Made by a program: the position numbers and the translations under genes
Assembly: GCA_015069095.1 (NCBI GenBank)
Contig: SVJH01000015.1
Location: 1-53,303 of the forward strand
DNA length: 53,303 bases
Source: Oscillospiraceae bacterium
GTDB lineage: Bacteria; Bacillota; Clostridia; UMGS1810
Direction: 5' to 3'
Part shown: positions 1 to 9,127 of the stretch, piece by piece
Numbering within the stretch: position 1 is the first letter of the stretch
Layout of the letters: the number at the start of each line of letters is the position of its first letter
Notes under the pieces: generated by a model
Told to the model about the DNA's origin: nothing
The model's input: only the letters and a program-made list of their open reading frames with translations
Databases searched by the model: none

Positions 1-2
1 GC

Positions 3-3000
3 ACTCAAGCCAGTGAATCGACATCACTAATCGATGGCGATTATAGCAAGAATGCTTCTAATAATAGTATACTCAATTCTGACAAAAATGTCAAGGAAAT
101 GTTTTCTGAAAAAGAAATAAATGATGACAATACTGTTTATAGTGAGAAGGTTACAGATGAAGAAACACTTGATTTTCTAAACAATCAAGAAACCTTGAAA
201 GTTTACAGAGCAATGCAAGTGATTGACGGAAAACTTTATCCACCAATGGCTGCACGAATCAAAGGTGCAAATGGCAAGAAGGAATTAGTATATTCAAGTG
301 AAATTGGAACTTGGGAACAAGCCACAGAACATCCCGAACTCATAAAGGAAGGTAAATTTAAATTAGATAAAGCGAATGGAAGTAGTATAAATGCAGCATA
401 TAATCCGTATATACACACATCGGCATCTCCTTTAAATGACCAATTTTCAAGTGCTTACAAAAGAGCAAACCTTGTTACAGTTGAAGGAGAAATTCCTATT
501 AGCGAATTATCAAGTGGTTATAAAGCTGAATATGCAAAGGATTCTGTTGGGGAAACAAAATGGCATAGTGGGCCTGTCGCATCAAAATTGAAAGGCGAAA
601 AATCAAGAAGAGTTTATCTTTCTAGATGGTTTAAACCTACAAGAATTGTGCCTGATTATGAAGTTGCTTCTATCATAGCGAAAACACTTGAAGGCGAAAA
701 TGTTAGTGTTCCGTACAATGTTGTAACACCTTCTTTGAGAAACGAACTTGAGAAAAATGGTGTATCAATATTATATAGTGATAAACATTCCGCAGATGAA
801 GATGTGTTGAATAATTCCACAAAAAGTGATAAAATGGAAATAAAGGGTAATATTGAATTCGATGATGAGTTTGATACACTTTTCAATGAAGCTATTTCCA
901 AAGTGAAAATTACCAAAGTAAGTATGAAGGTATTTCCACCTTATAATATAAGCCATAGTGATGCAAATCAACACGCAACAAGGTGGGCGCATAAAGAAAG
1001 TGTAGAAACAGGAGCACAAGCTATTGCGTTTTATAAAAACGGAAGTTATATTATTGAAAAATTCGATAATACCGAGTTGAAGTATATTATAATAGGTCGA
1101 ATAAACTATGATGACTATCGAAATATTCGAAGGGAGTTAGAAGCAAATGCAAAAAATAGGAAAACAGAATCCGTCGAGGAATTGGCTACTATCTATGATA
1201 AACGCAATCGACAGAGAGATACAACTCAAGGAAGAGGACAAAGTGCTGATAGTGTTGCAATTGAACACAGAGAACAAAGTAAATTTATTCAACGATTGGA
1301 TAAAGACAAAAATAGTAAATGGAAAGCTAAAAGCAACTCCGATAGAAGTGATGAACGAAACGGCACGAATAAGCAAATTGGAAGTTTAGAAGAAACAGAG
1401 TTCTTCTCCGAAAAAGAGGAGTCCATTTATGATACAATGGGCGAAACTGACCGCATTAAGAAGGAACACGAGAAATTTAAAGCAGAGGTTGAAAGACTCA
1501 AGGAAAGACTTGCAATTGAGAAAAAGGTTACAAACGGAAAGGTGTTAAACGATAGCCATATCCTAAAAGCAGCAGGGCATCTTCGCAATATATCGAGAAG
1601 TAACATCGACAAGGTAACACTTGCTAAAAAACTCAAGGAACTTTACACCTTTATCAATCAGGCAGAAAATCTTACTTGGGAAGAAGTGTACGAAAAAAGT
1701 TACCATATAGCCGATGCAATGCTTAAAGAAGCTACACCTGAAAAAGTTATTGATGACTATTCAAAACATATTTTAAGAGAAATTAAAAACCAAAGAATAT
1801 CGTTATCAGAAGCACAGAAGAAGGAAGCAGGGTACATATTTGGCAAGAATTGGAACAGAAACTTCTTTGGTAGGGTTGTTATTACTGATGATGCTATTTC
1901 TCTTGAAAGACAATGGCAAGAATGGGCAAGTGAATATCCTGACATATTCGATGCTGATATTACCGATACAGATATGCCGGGCGAACTTTATGACATCATA
2001 GGCACATTACAAGATGCGTCCGAAACAATAATGGAATATGATATGGCAGAGCGCACAAGATGGTTGGCAAATGAAGTGTATAATCAGTATTGGAATATTT
2101 CTAACATTACAACTACGGCAGATAAGTATGACAAGAGAATAAAACTACTTAATGCCGAGCATCGTAGAAATATGAACGAAATCCGTACAGATTATGCAGC
2201 AAGACTTCAAGACCAAAAAATTGCAGATGACATTTATTATGGTGGAAAGCTCGGAGAACAACAGAGAAAGTACGAATCAAAAATTGCCGAGAAAAATGCG
2301 CAGATTGAAAGACAGAAGGAACTCTACAAAAAACTTCGTGAACGTAAAGAAGAGCAAATTGCTCTTGCAAAAGAACATGGCAAGGAAAGACTTGATAAGT
2401 ACAAGGAAAATGCACAGAGAAAGACATACATTCAAAGAATTACTGCGAATGCTCTTTCTTTAAATGATATGCTTGTGAAAAATTCAAAAGATAAGCATAT
2501 TCCTGAAGTTATGAAAGATACCGTTATTGAACTTCTTCAGGCAATTAACTTCTCTTCAAAAAGACTTCTTGAAAATGGTGTATCTACTCAAAAAGATGAG
2601 AGATTGGCTAATGCTCTAAAAAATCTTAACAAGGAAATACTTGAACAAACAACAGGCATCAAGGAAACACTTGACGATATGTATGCAAGTGAAATAGACA
2701 AAAAGACAAGCGCATTGGTAGAATCTGTAGATAGAATTATGAAAAACATTAAAGATAATGAATTTATTCTTAATAAGATGTCTGCAGAAGATTTGAAAAG
2801 ACTTGATGAAATAATAAAAATTGTTAAGAGTACTGTTAACAGAGTAAATAAATTCCATGTTGCACAACACAATGCAGGGGTAGAATCTCTCGGTATACAA
2901 ACAACACAAGAACTAAAGAGTCGCAAGAAGGTATACAAAGACAACAAGAAACATTTTGATAAACTCAAAACCGAAACATTTTGGAATAATCTTAATCCGT

Positions 3001-4943
3001 ATTATGCATTTAAACATTTGGGCGAAGGCGCACAGAAAATATTTAAAGCATTTATGGATGCACAAGACAAGATAGCTTTTTTAGCCAAAGAGATTATTGA
3101 CTTTACTGAATCTTTGTATACTGACAAAGAATACAAAAAATGGAGTAAAACATTCTTTGAGTTTGAAGTTACTCAACCAAGTGGAGAAGTAAAAAAATTC
3201 TCAATGAACGTTCCACAAATTATGTCATTGTATTGTGTTACTAAACAAGAAGATGCTTTAAGACACATTCTTCATGGAGATGAAAATGGAGAAGGTGGTG
3301 GTATTACCATTGTTGAAACGGATAAAACAGAAGCTATTCGTAACAACATCAGACTTACAAAAGCAGACCTTGATATAATTATTGGAAAGCTCAATGATAA
3401 AGGAGTGGTAGGCAATGCAAAAGAGGTTGCAGACAAACTTCAAGATTTTATGGCTACAAGAGGTGCAGAGTTAGGTAACGAAATTTCAATGGCTAGATGG
3501 GGAATAAAATCATTTGGTATTGAAAACTACTTCCCTATCAAAGTTTCGGATGGTGCAGTACCGGAAAAAGGAGATGCTCCGGGAGTGCAAGGAAATCCTT
3601 TAATTGCATTACTTAATATGTCTTTTACACATTCTCGTAACGAATTTGCTAAACAGAGTATTGAAGTTGGAGATGTATTTGATGTTTTCGCAAACCATAT
3701 GTCTTCTATGATACAGTACAATGCAATGGCTCTTCCTGTACTTGATATGTACAAATGGATGAACTGTAAAGTAACAGATGAATATGGCAATGAATTTAGT
3801 GTAAAAACATCGGTAAAAGATACATTCGGAGATTTTGCATGGGGTTATCTTAACAAATTTATGAAGGATGTTAATGGCACTACAAAAGACATCACAAGAG
3901 ATAATTTAGGTCTTAAATTCTTTAGAAATGCAAAGATAGCCAAAGTTGCTAACAATTTAAGAGTTGTTCTATTACAGTTTACATCTTATATGAGAGCAGG
4001 TGCAGTAATGGATAACAAATATCTGTTAAAAGCACTATTCCACAAACCGAAGATTGCAAAATCTCAAGAACATTGTGGAATGGCTCTGTTTAAATCTTTA
4101 GGTTATTATGACACAGACATAACAAAACCTTTAACCGATAAAATCAAACACGTTACATCAGTAAGAGAAAAGATTATTGATTTCTCATTAAAGGGTGCTG
4201 AAACTGCAGATAAAGTAACATTGGGTTACCTTTGGAATGCCTGTGAACTTGAAGTAAGAGAAACACGAAAAGATTTAAAAGTAGGTAGTGATGAATTCTT
4301 TAAAGAAATCGGTCTTCGCTTAAGAGAAGTAATATACCGTACTCAAGTTGTTGACTCACAACTTACAAGAAGTCAAATGATGCGTGGCTCTGCTTGGGAT
4401 AAGATGCTTACATCTTTCGCATCCGAAAATGCCCTATCCTTCAACTTAATAACAGATGTATTTGTTACAAACAAACTTGATGAACGAAGCATGGGCAAAA
4501 AAGTAGCACATGAAAAGAACAAGAAGTATACACGAAAAGCAATTACTGCCTATGTTGTAGGGGGCATTGTTCAATCTGCAATAGCTACAATGTTTGATGC
4601 ATTCCGAGATTATGATGAAGATGATAAGGATGAAGAATACTACGCAAAACTATTAATTGGCAACTTTGCTAATAACGTAAGTTTTATAAATAAACTTCCT
4701 TATATCAATCTTATGATTTCAGCCATTTCGGGATTTAGTGGCTCAAGATTAGAAGGAGATTGGATGGAAGAAACGGCAAAAGCATTAAAAGAAATAAGCA
4801 AACTGGCCGTAGGAAAAGGTAGTGTAGAAAAACTATTAAAATACATTGAAAAAGCTGCATCAGATAGTACAGGAGTTGGTATATACAACTTGAATAGAGA
4901 TTTAAGAGCAATGTACGAAATGTTTGAAGACTTTTTAGACTAA
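3..4943 (+). CDS. Giant phage polyvalent/virion-associated protein, 5'-partial
   Basis: The frame is open from base 3, so the first in-frame ATG (99) is probably internal and the N-terminus lies outside the window. At least 1646 residues are visible. The early part (about bases 200-780) resembles the accessory domains of large polyvalent phage proteins (KVYRAMQ, then SPLNDQFSSAYKR). Two FSEKE motifs (near bases 99 and 1400) act as linkers. Bases about 1440-2960 encode long charged, probably coiled-coil stretches. The C-terminal third (from about 2990) is globular. Such proteins sit in phage structural modules and are thought to be packaged or ejected with the DNA; that role is inferred from family and context. 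No enzymatic site was assigned. Confidence 0.7.
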   Translation, partial: TQASESTSLIDGDYSKNASNNSILNSDKNVKEMFSEKEINDDNTVYSEKVTDEETLDFLNNQETLKVYRAMQVIDGKLYPPMAARIKGANGKKELVYSSEIGTWEQATEHPELIKEGKFKLDKANGSSINAAYNPYIHTSASPLNDQFSSAYKRANLVTVEGEIPISELSSGYKAEYAKDSVGETKWHSGPVASKLKGEKSRRVYLSRWFKPTRIVPDYEVASIIAKTLEGENVSVPYNVVTPSLRNELEKNGVSILYSDKHSADEDVLNNSTKSDKMEIKGNIEFDDEFDTLFNEAISKVKITKVSMKVFPPYNISHSDANQHATRWAHKESVETGAQAIAFYKNGSYIIEKFDNTELKYIIIGRINYDDYRNIRRELEANAKNRKTESVEELATIYDKRNRQRDTTQGRGQSADSVAIEHREQSKFIQRLDKDKNSKWKAKSNSDRSDERNGTNKQIGSLEETEFFSEKEESIYDTMGETDRIKKEHEKFKAEVERLKERLAIEKKVTNGKVLNDSHILKAAGHLRNISRSNIDKVTLAKKLKELYTFINQAENLTWEEVYEKSYHIADAMLKEATPEKVIDDYSKHILREIKNQRISLSEAQKKEAGYIFGKNWNRNFFGRVVITDDAISLERQWQEWASEYPDIFDADITDTDMPGELYDIIGTLQDASETIMEYDMAERTRWLANEVYNQYWNISNITTTADKYDKRIKLLNAEHRRNMNEIRTDYAARLQDQKIADDIYYGGKLGEQQRKYESKIAEKNAQIERQKELYKKLRERKEEQIALAKEHGKERLDKYKENAQRKTYIQRITANALSLNDMLVKNSKDKHIPEVMKDTVIELLQAINFSSKRLLENGVSTQKDERLANALKNLNKEILEQTTGIKETLDDMYASEIDKKTSALVESVDRIMKNIKDNEFILNKMSAEDLKRLDEIIKIVKSTVNRVNKFHVAQHNAGVESLGIQTTQELKSRKKVYKDNKKHFDKLKTETFWNNLNPYYAFKHLGEGAQKIFKAFMDAQDKIAFLAKEIIDFTESLYTDKEYKKWSKTFFEFEVTQPSGEVKKFSMNVPQIMSLYCVTKQEDALRHILHGDENGEGGGITIVETDKTEAIRNNIRLTKADLDIIIGKLNDKGVVGNAKEVADKLQDFMATRGAELGNEISMARWGIKSFGIENYFPIKVSDGAVPEKGDAPGVQGNPLIALLNMSFTHSRNEFAKQSIEVGDVFDVFANHMSSMIQYNAMALPVLDMYKWMNCKVTDEYGNEFSVKTSVKDTFGDFAWGYLNKFMKDVNGTTKDITRDNLGLKFFRNAKIAKVANNLRVVLLQFTSYMRAGAVMDNKYLLKALFHKPKIAKSQEHCGMALFKSLGYYDTDITKPLTDKIKHVTSVREKIIDFSLKGAETADKVTLGYLWNACELEVRETRKDLKVGSDEFFKEIGLRLREVIYRTQVVDSQLTRSQMMRGSAWDKMLTSFASENALSFNLITDVFVTNKLDERSMGKKVAHEKNKKYTRKAITAYVVGGIVQSAIATMFDAFRDYDEDDKDEEYYAKLLIGNFANNVSFINKLPYINLMISAISGFSGSRLEGDWMEETAKALKEISKLAVGKGSVEKLLKYIEKAASDSTGVGIYNLNRDLRAMYEMFEDFLD

Positions 4944-4954
4944 CCAAAGGAGAG

Positions 4955-4984
4955 TTGTGTTGGGGTAGAAATACCCTAACACAA
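4955..4984 (+). other. 13-bp GAAA-tetraloop hairpin between phage genes
   Basis: Arms 4955-4967 and 4972-4984 pair over 13 bp with one G-U, closed by a GAAA (GNRA) tetraloop. Only a weak T-rich stretch (TTCTTTATAATTT) follows. It may be a leaky terminator or an mRNA processing/stability element lowering expression of the baseplate gene relative to the giant protein upstream. Confidence 0.6.
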
Positions 4985-5016
4985 TTCTTTATAATTTAAT
5001 TAAAGGGGGATGAGAA

Positions 5017-6627
5017 ATGGAACTTATAAAATACAGAAAAACACTTGATGTACATAAAAATGGTGTTCAGTTTATGTTACAGGGATTTCAAACGGCAGAT
5101 AATATGTCAAGAGTAATTGAAATAAGTCTTATGGCAAGTGGAGATGCGATTGACTTTCCGTTAGAACGAATTGTAGCAATGATGTATGTTACAACTCCGG
5201 GAGCAGAAGAGCCAAGCATAAACAGTTGTACAATCAAGGACAATAAAGTTATATATGATGTGCTTCCTATTGTTGAAGAAGGCATCACAAAAATGCAACT
5301 TAAAATAATCGAAGCAAGTCCTGACGGAGCAAAGAGAGTACTTTGTGCGCCTGAATTTGCCGTTGAGGTAACCAAAAGTGGCGCAGATGATGAGAGTGTA
5401 GAACAGACTACAACATTTACTGCACTTGAAGATGCCGCAGCAAAGGCAAAAACTGTGTATGACGAGAGATTTCTTCGTATGGAACTTACATCCGATTGTA
5501 TATTTAAAGCATATTACGCAGACGGAACAACATACGAAACGGACCTTTTGAAAAAACTATTTCACGAGGGAAATTCTGTTCTTGCAGAATCGTTTGCTAA
5601 AGGTGGCACAGGAGTAAGAGCAGGAGAAGACACAGACAACTCAAAGTATTATTCCAATGTATCAAAAAGCGAAGCGCTTAATGCGAAGGATATAATGGAA
5701 AATAGCGAAAAGATTTTGGAAGAAGTAAGACTTCATGGTGTGTATACTGCATTTAAAGTTGACTTTGAAACAGGGAATGTTGAGTATGTAAGTCCTTCGT
5801 TTAAATTCAAAGTAAATATGGAAACAGGCGAACTTGAAACAGAAGGTCAATCTTATACATTCAATGATGAAATTGGAAGAGTTGTTTCCGATTGGCTGAA
5901 AGCAAATAACATTGTATTGGCAGATTTGCAGAAAATGGCTACAGAACATGGCAAATATATTGAAGAACTTAAAAAATTAACTCAAAGCCATGAAGGAAAA
6001 ATAAATAGTGTAAGACCTATTGAAAAAGGCGGTACGGGGGCAACTACAAAAGAGGAAGCAAGAGCAAATTTAGAAATCACTCCCGAAAACATAGGCGTAC
6101 CGGAGTATTTTGCTTGGAATGTAGATGATAATTTAACGTATATATCGCCTGAAGCCGTTTCTTTTTGCTTTACGGGGAATATCGGTAATGATTCTGCCAA
6201 TTTAAACGGTACATATCGAGAAGAAGAATCCGAAAAAATTTATATGAAAAATTCGGGACAGATTTATTTATCGTACTCGCTCGAGAGCCAAAAAGAAAGT
6301 TATTTCTCGTTAGTTTCTTGTCAAATTCGAGTAAACGGTACGGCCGTTAAAACTTATGATAGCTCGACTTTTACAAATACTAGTAGTACACAAACAATTA
6401 ACGAAAATTTACTTTTAACGGTCAATAAAGGCGATATTATAACGGTATATATAAAAAGTTTGATAGTCCGGGAAAGCGCAGACTCAGATGACGGTCATCA
6501 TAGATTTAATCTTAATGGTATTATTGCTAATGCCGAAACTCCTTATATTTATAGAACTCTTTACGACGGAGCGGAAGAAATCACGGTATCAGATATATTA
6601 AACGCGTTAACTGGAGGTGTTGAATAA
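5017..6627 (+). CDS. BppU-family baseplate/tail fibre protein
   Basis: 536 aa after a strong AAAGGGGGATGAG ribosome site. The first ~120 residues have the BppU-type N-terminal jelly-roll pattern that anchors receptor-binding proteins to the baseplate. The middle has fibre-type segments (AKGGTGVRAGEDTDNSKYYS) and a typical tail-fibre repeat (EKGGTGATTKEEARANLEI, residues ~333-351). The last ~170 residues are beta-rich with many S/T/N, probably a receptor-binding tip. The tip-encoding DNA (from about 6120) is clearly richer in CG dinucleotides (TCG, ACG, CGG) than the rest, suggesting an exchanged domain. The stop overlaps the next start (TAATG). Confidence 0.8.
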   Translation: MELIKYRKTLDVHKNGVQFMLQGFQTADNMSRVIEISLMASGDAIDFPLERIVAMMYVTTPGAEEPSINSCTIKDNKVIYDVLPIVEEGITKMQLKIIEASPDGAKRVLCAPEFAVEVTKSGADDESVEQTTTFTALEDAAAKAKTVYDERFLRMELTSDCIFKAYYADGTTYETDLLKKLFHEGNSVLAESFAKGGTGVRAGEDTDNSKYYSNVSKSEALNAKDIMENSEKILEEVRLHGVYTAFKVDFETGNVEYVSPSFKFKVNMETGELETEGQSYTFNDEIGRVVSDWLKANNIVLADLQKMATEHGKYIEELKKLTQSHEGKINSVRPIEKGGTGATTKEEARANLEITPENIGVPEYFAWNVDDNLTYISPEAVSFCFTGNIGNDSANLNGTYREEESEKIYMKNSGQIYLSYSLESQKESYFSLVSCQIRVNGTAVKTYDSSTFTNTSSTQTINENLLLTVNKGDIITVYIKSLIVRESADSDDGHHRFNLNGIIANAETPYIYRTLYDGAEEITVSDILNALTGGVE

Positions 6628-7061
6628 TGAGTAATAAAGCGAAACAATTACAAGCATTGGAACAGTTAAGACGAGCAATTCAGTTTTTCATATCTTCATT
6701 GACCGATGAACAGGCGATGGAAGTTGCCACAGTTTATCCTAAATATGAGGTTGGAAAATCATATAAGGTTGGAGATAGATTTACAGAAGGTGTCAATGGT
6801 GTTGGAGACCCACAACTATACACAGTAGTTACAGACCATATATCTCAATCAGATTGGCATCCAAGCAACTCTCCTTCATTATACAAAGCAATTGGTGTTG
6901 TAAATGGTTATGATGAATGGAGTCAACCTACAGGCGCACACGATACATATGCCAAAGGAGACATTGTTTGGTATCAGGAAAAATTATATATATCTACAGT
7001 AGACGGAAACGCATATGCTCCGGGTGTTGTAGATGGACAATGGATAATTTACGAAGGTTAA
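6627..7061 (+). CDS. Small phage tail protein with CBM5/12-like repeats
   Basis: 144 aa, translationally coupled to the fibre gene by a TAATG overlap. After an N-terminal helix (residues 5-32, rich in L/Q/R) come two short aromatic modules of the chitin-binding CBM5/12 style: one around YKVGDRFTEGV...LYTVVTDHISQSDWHP, the other around YAKGDIVWYQEKLYIS...GQWIIYEG. In phages such modules sit at fibre tips or on lysins and bind cell-surface glycans. Here it is probably an accessory host-recognition or tail protein; a chaperone role for the fibre is possible. Confidence 0.65.
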   Translation: MSNKAKQLQALEQLRRAIQFFISSLTDEQAMEVATVYPKYEVGKSYKVGDRFTEGVNGVGDPQLYTVVTDHISQSDWHPSNSPSLYKAIGVVNGYDEWSQPTGAHDTYAKGDIVWYQEKLYISTVDGNAYAPGVVDGQWIIYEG

Positions 7062-7077
7062 AAGGGGGAATTTTTAA

Positions 7078-7323
7078 ATGGCAAGTGCAGGAAGAATTTT
7101 AATTATGCCAAAAGGCAATTGGAATGTAGAAACCGAATACGAAATGCTTGATTTAGTGTTCCATAGCGGAACATCTTGGATAGCAAAGGAAACATCAGTA
7201 GGATTAGAGCCAAGTGATGCGAATGCAAAGTATTGGCAAAAAGTGTTTGATGTAGATGCATTTACCGATGCCAAAATTGAAGAAAAAGTTAATGCGTATA
7301 TGGAAAATAATGCTACGGCATAA
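7078..7323 (+). CDS. Small phage protein, carbohydrate-binding-like
   Basis: 81 aa, RBS AAAGGGGG 9 bases upstream. It has one aromatic module of the same kind as in the preceding protein (WNVETEYEMLDLVFHSGTSW, then W-x-K-V) and a helical C-terminus (DAKIEEKVNAYMENN). It is the last gene of the tail operon, followed at once by a strong terminator. Similar small proteins occur next to fibre genes in Clostridia prophages; the function is inferred from position only. Confidence 0.6.
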   Translation: MASAGRILIMPKGNWNVETEYEMLDLVFHSGTSWIAKETSVGLEPSDANAKYWQKVFDVDAFTDAKIEEKVNAYMENNATA

Positions 7324-7328
7324 AATGT

Positions 7329-7358
7329 GGGAAACTTAATGTTTCCCTTTATTTTTTT
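7329..7358 (+). terminator. Terminator of phage tail operon
   Basis: Stem GGGAAAC (7329-7335) and GTTTCCC (7341-7347), 5-base loop, then TTTATTTTTTT. Confidence 0.85.
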
Positions 7359-7394
7359 ATCTAATAAAAAGTTGCCGAATTTTCCGAATTTTAT

Positions 7395-7548
7395 GTGATA
7401 GGATGAATGGGGAAGGGTTTGTTTAAAAAGGTAGTTTAAAAATTTAAACGCAATTTTAAAACATTTTAAAAGGTTTTGGGGAATTTTAAAAGAGAAATGT
7501 TATAATTTTGCAGATGTTTAAAAAATTTTTAAGAAATTTTAAAGAAAT
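7395..7548. repeat. TTTAAA-rich intergenic stretch
   Basis: Within about 150 bases TTTAAA or TTTTAAAA recurs many times, for example near 7430, 7445, 7455, 7470, 7480, 7500, 7518 and 7538. It has no open frame of note and lies directly upstream of the promoter of the protease gene. It could be an AT-rich binding region for a silencing protein or simply low-complexity spacer. Confidence 0.4.
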
Positions 7549-7549
7549 A

Positions 7550-7577
7550 TTGCAAAAAAATTTTTTTATGATATAAT
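7550..7577 (+). promoter_or_regulatory. SigA-type promoter of protease gene
   Basis: TTGCAA (7550-7555), 16-bp spacer, TATAAT (7572-7577), 41 bases before the start codon of the ClpP-like protein gene. Confidence 0.7.
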
Positions 7578-7618
7578 GTATATATGAGACATCAATAGTA
7601 CACAAAGGAGTTGCCATT

Positions 7619-8530
7619 ATGCCAAGTTGGAGCGAAGTGTTGCAAGAGATACAAGGAACGGTAGTGCAGAATCCGCTTGATTCTGTTAGAAAAAAATATT
7701 TGCAAACGCTTACTAAATATACGGGCAGAAATGTTATATCATATTATTCTGGATTTTTGCAAAAGCCAGGTAATGCCGGAGCAGGTATTGATGATAATGA
7801 CAAAAATGCTTTCATGCAAGCAGTTTATAAACTCGATAAGAGTAAAGGATTAGATTTGTTGCTTCATACTCCTGGTGGCGATATTGCAGCGACGCAGTCG
7901 ATTGTTGATTATCTAAAACAAATTTTTGGAAATAATATACGAGCTATTATACCTCAAATAGCGATGTCTGCTGGTACTATGATTGCTTTATCGTGCAAAG
8001 AAATTATAATGGGAAAACAGTCGAATATTGGTCCGATTGACCCGCAATTTGGTGGAATGTCATGTGCAGGAATAATTGAAGAATTTGAAAATGCTGTAAA
8101 AGATGCGCAAACTAACCCTGCTTCTATTCCAATATGGCAAACGATAATATCAAAATATCATCCGAGTTTTTTGGGCGATTGTCATAAGGCAATAAAATGG
8201 TCTAATGATATTGTACAAGATTGGTTGATGAATAATATGTTTAATGGCGAACAAAATAAAACCGATGTGGTTTCTCGCATAGTAAATGAACTTAGCGATC
8301 ATACAAATACAAAAAATCATGCAAGGCATATTTCGCGCACTGAGTGTGAAAACTTAGGAATTAAGATTGTATCATTAGAGGGATTAGATAATCGAAAAAT
8401 AGATGAATGTTTAGATTTGCAAGATTGTATTCTAACGATACATCATTCATATATGCATACTTTTTCTAATTCACATGCAATAAAAATTGTAGAAAGTAAT
8501 CTTGGAAATACTATGGTAATGAATATATAG
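7619..8530 (+). CDS. SDH/ClpP-class serine protease-like protein
   Basis: 303 aa behind AAAGGAG. It matches the serine dehydrogenase proteinase (SDH_sah) group of the ClpP/SppA crotonase fold: LLLHTPGGDIAA (residues 80-91) is the oxyanion-type loop and AMSAGTMIALS (115-125) carries the probable nucleophile Ser117; IGPIDPQFGG follows as in the family. No signal peptide or membrane segment is seen, so it is probably cytoplasmic. It has its own promoter after the phage operon terminator, so it is likely a cargo (moron) gene. Substrate unknown. A defence or stress role is possible but not shown by the sequence. Confidence 0.75.
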   Translation: MPSWSEVLQEIQGTVVQNPLDSVRKKYLQTLTKYTGRNVISYYSGFLQKPGNAGAGIDDNDKNAFMQAVYKLDKSKGLDLLLHTPGGDIAATQSIVDYLKQIFGNNIRAIIPQIAMSAGTMIALSCKEIIMGKQSNIGPIDPQFGGMSCAGIIEEFENAVKDAQTNPASIPIWQTIISKYHPSFLGDCHKAIKWSNDIVQDWLMNNMFNGEQNKTDVVSRIVNELSDHTNTKNHARHISRTECENLGIKIVSLEGLDNRKIDECLDLQDCILTIHHSYMHTFSNSHAIKIVESNLGNTMVMNI

Positions 8531-8543
8531 GGAGGAAGAGAAA

Positions 8544-8711
8544 ATGGATAAATTTTTAGAAGGTTTTATGCAACTTGGAATTCCTGTAGGAACAAATGTA
8601 AAAAGAGAGGATCCAATTTTGGTTGCTCAAAACATAAAAAAATTTACGTTATTAAAATCGAACAACATAAAATATGGTTGTCAAAGTGATTGTTACGAAA
8701 AAACACATTAA
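8544..8711 (+). CDS. 55-aa hypothetical protein paired with the protease
   Basis: Short gene (MDKFLEGFMQLGIPVG...) 13 bases after the protease stop, with a perfect GGAGG five to six bases before ATG, then a terminator. No family recognised. Two cysteines near the C-terminus (YGCQSDCYE) could bind metal or form a disulfide. Co-transcription suggests a partner or substrate of the protease. Confidence 0.6.
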   Translation: MDKFLEGFMQLGIPVGTNVKREDPILVAQNIKKFTLLKSNNIKYGCQSDCYEKTH

Positions 8712-8737
8712 AAAGAGAGTAAATGCTCTCTTTTTTA
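8711..8737 (+). terminator. Terminator after protease pair
   Basis: AAAGAGAG and CTCTCTTT arms around TAAATG, followed by a T-run (8731-8736). Confidence 0.8.
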
Positions 8738-8836
8738 TTTCCATTTAATATTATCCCATTTTAGTGCTTGACCACATCTATTGCATGTGATAGTTTCAAC
8801 GGGAATGTAAATAACCCACTTTTTAACCCACTTTGA
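8735..8836 (-). pseudogene. Remnant of a zinc-ribbon protein C-terminus
   Basis: On the minus strand a short open stretch encodes ETITCNRCGQALKWDNIKWK and stops at 8735-8737. It has half of a zinc ribbon (CNRCG), is limited upstream by a stop codon at 8837-8839, and has no start codon. It lies between the prophage and tRNA-Leu, so it may be a decayed end of a gene cut by integration. A short direct repeat (AACCCACTTT twice) is at its start. It may be chance. Confidence 0.35.
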
Positions 8837-8872
8837 TTATTTTTTTAAAACAAATGAAAATTTTACAAAAAA

Positions 8873-8917
8873 TAAAAAACCTTTTAAACACGCATTTATA
8901 ACGTTTTTAAAAGGTTT
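8873..8917 (-). terminator. Probable terminator downstream of tRNA-Leu
   Basis: Arms 8877-8888 (AAACCTTTTAAA) and 8906-8917 pair over 12 bp. On the minus strand the stem is followed by a T-rich tract. Confidence 0.6.
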
Positions 8918-8932
8918 ATTATTTTTAAAAAT

Positions 8933-9016
8933 TGGTGCGGCAAATGGGACTTGAACCCATACGTCGAAGACACACGCCCCTCAAACGTGCCTGTCTGCCT
9001 ATTCCAGCACTGCCGC
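8933..9016 (-). tRNA. tRNA-Leu (anticodon GAG)
   Basis: Minus strand. Acceptor GCGGCAG pairs with TTGCCGC, discriminator A and encoded CCA. Anticodon loop TTGAGGG on a CACGT/GCGTG stem gives GAG. A long variable arm (TGTCTTCGACG) fits a class II leucine tRNA. Its 3' end faces the prophage. Confidence 0.93.
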
Positions 9017-9080
9017 AAATTAAGTACTTTTGATATGATATACCAAAAACTAAAAAAAGTCAACAGTTTTTATTCAAAAA

Positions 9081-9114
9081 AATGAAAAAGCCGGATGAAT
9101 TTTTCATCCGGCTT
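9081..9114 (-). terminator. Terminator of the lysine transporter gene
   Basis: AAGCCGGATGAA and its complement with a short T loop (9088-9114). On the minus strand a T-rich run follows. Confidence 0.85.
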
Positions 9115-9127
9115 AAATTTTATTTAG

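Larger units (their letters stand above)
1..8740. mobile_element. Prophage end (tail/baseplate module)
   Basis: The genes from the window start to about 8.74 kb read as the late end of a tailed-phage genome: one giant virion-associated protein, a BppU-like baseplate/fibre protein, two small carbohydrate-binding-like proteins, and a terminal accessory pair with its own promoter. All are on the plus strand. No integrase, lysin or holin is seen at this end, so the integrase should lie outside the window. The right border is set where phage-type genes end, next to the 3' end of a minus-strand tRNA-Leu gene. The exact att site was not determined. Confidence 0.75.
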
